Below, piece by piece: positions 63,483 to 64,000 of a stretch of DNA of 64,000 bases. The translations under genes were made by a program, and so were the position numbers. Within the stretch, counting starts at the first letter, position 1; the number at the start of each line of letters is the position of its first letter. The stretch comes from Rhynchopus euleeides (Eukaryota > Euglenozoa > Diplonemea > Diplonemida > Diplonemidae), in NCBI GenBank assembly GCA_963210315.1, contig OY723246.1:1612001-1676000 (forward strand), read 5' to 3'. A model generated the notes under the pieces. That model was given only the letters and a program-made list of their open reading frames with translations, had not been told where the DNA came from and searched no databases.

Positions 63483-64000
63483 AGACGCCGCACAGGGGGG
63501 GGAAGAAGTGGGGTACGGGTGATGGTGGGGGTGGGGGGGTGGGGGAGAACGAACAGACATGCATGCTACATACCGGGGGTTGGATGGGGAGGGGGGGAGT
63601 CGAGGGCGTCTGGGATGGGGCGAACTACATATGGGTCGATTTTTTTTGCTCCCCCCCCCCCCCCCCCTAAATCCGAAAACGATTTTTCGGAAAATTAGGG
63701 GACCCCCCCTTGTCAGATGGGACCCACCCAGGGAAAATACCGAGTTTTGGATGTCCAGGATACCCCCACACCCACTGTGGGACACCAAAAGCGCCCCAGA
63801 AGAGCCCAGAAATGCCAAAAAATGGGTCAAAACTGGTCCCCCAGCCCTATGGGTGTTCAGAGGGAAATGGGTGAAAAAAAGCCGATGTTCCCAGTTTGAT
63901 CGCAGTTCTGATCAAGACATTGGCTCAGGACTGGCCTCGTGGCTCCAGCGCAACCCTGTGGGATCAGCCGATGTTCAGAACAGCGATCAAACTGGAAACA
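63483..64000. other. Stretch to window end with a 25-bp inverted repeat
   Basis: G and C runs (about 63526-63543 and 63651-63667). An inverted repeat joins 63887-63911 and 63975-63999 (CAGTTTGATCGC with GCGATCAAACTG, two mismatches in 25). It could be a small foldback element or the edge of a larger one. No gene. Confidence 0.45.

Overview
The window looks like nuclear DNA of a GC-rich unicellular eukaryote. Coding sequence is interrupted by GT-AG introns with GTATG-type donors. Telomere-like TTAGGG/CCCTAA DNA is present. Runs of 12 to 38 C or G are common, and most of the sequence is nested repeats. I cannot name the lineage from the sequence. Only three host protein genes are supportable, all on the + strand. 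The first (39945-41253, 3 exons) encodes a probable mitochondrial single-pass membrane protein. The second (42289-47727, 6 exons) is a USP32-type ubiquitin-specific protease with EF-hand, DUSP, split UCH domain and a C-terminal CaaX box. The third (62976-63482) is a small protein, or last exon, that also ends in a CaaX box.

Layout. 1-4230: tandem copies of a CAGGG-ended element (family A) inserted in a small MITE (B). 4231-6605: a piggyBac-like element (M, TTAA target) whose left TTAA was later split by a TA-target element (J). 6617-22672: a palindromic MITE (K) that received a full-length 8.5 kb LINE with a 2,524-residue ORF. The right arm of K was then hit by a 7.3 kb element (L) with a 3-bp target duplication, which carries a 3.1 kb minisatellite of 41-bp units. 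22672-26620: interspersed repeats, including many copies of a 60-bp GC hairpin core (C) and another A element. 26621-32903: a tandem F-S-F-S-F array of AT-rich foldback elements, with five datable insertions in it. 32904-35857: gene-free repeats. 35858-38955: a strand-alternating interstitial telomere-like satellite. 39000-47727: the two multi-exon genes. 48376-50781: two inverted-repeat elements (T and R). 51625-53782: MITEs, a LINE RNase H fragment and more repeats. 54000-62600: repeat-rich DNA without a recognisable gene, ending in a decayed GAGCTC tandem array. 62976-63482: the third gene.

The most unusual item is the LINE. One open frame carries a long multi-pass hydrophobic region, an OTU-type cysteine protease, zinc fingers, reverse transcriptase, a CCHC plus restriction-like endonuclease, a second OTU domain, and a FYVE-like zinc finger. 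Because many elements are inserted in copies of other elements that also occur empty in the same window, boundaries and target-site duplications can be read directly for at least eight insertions.
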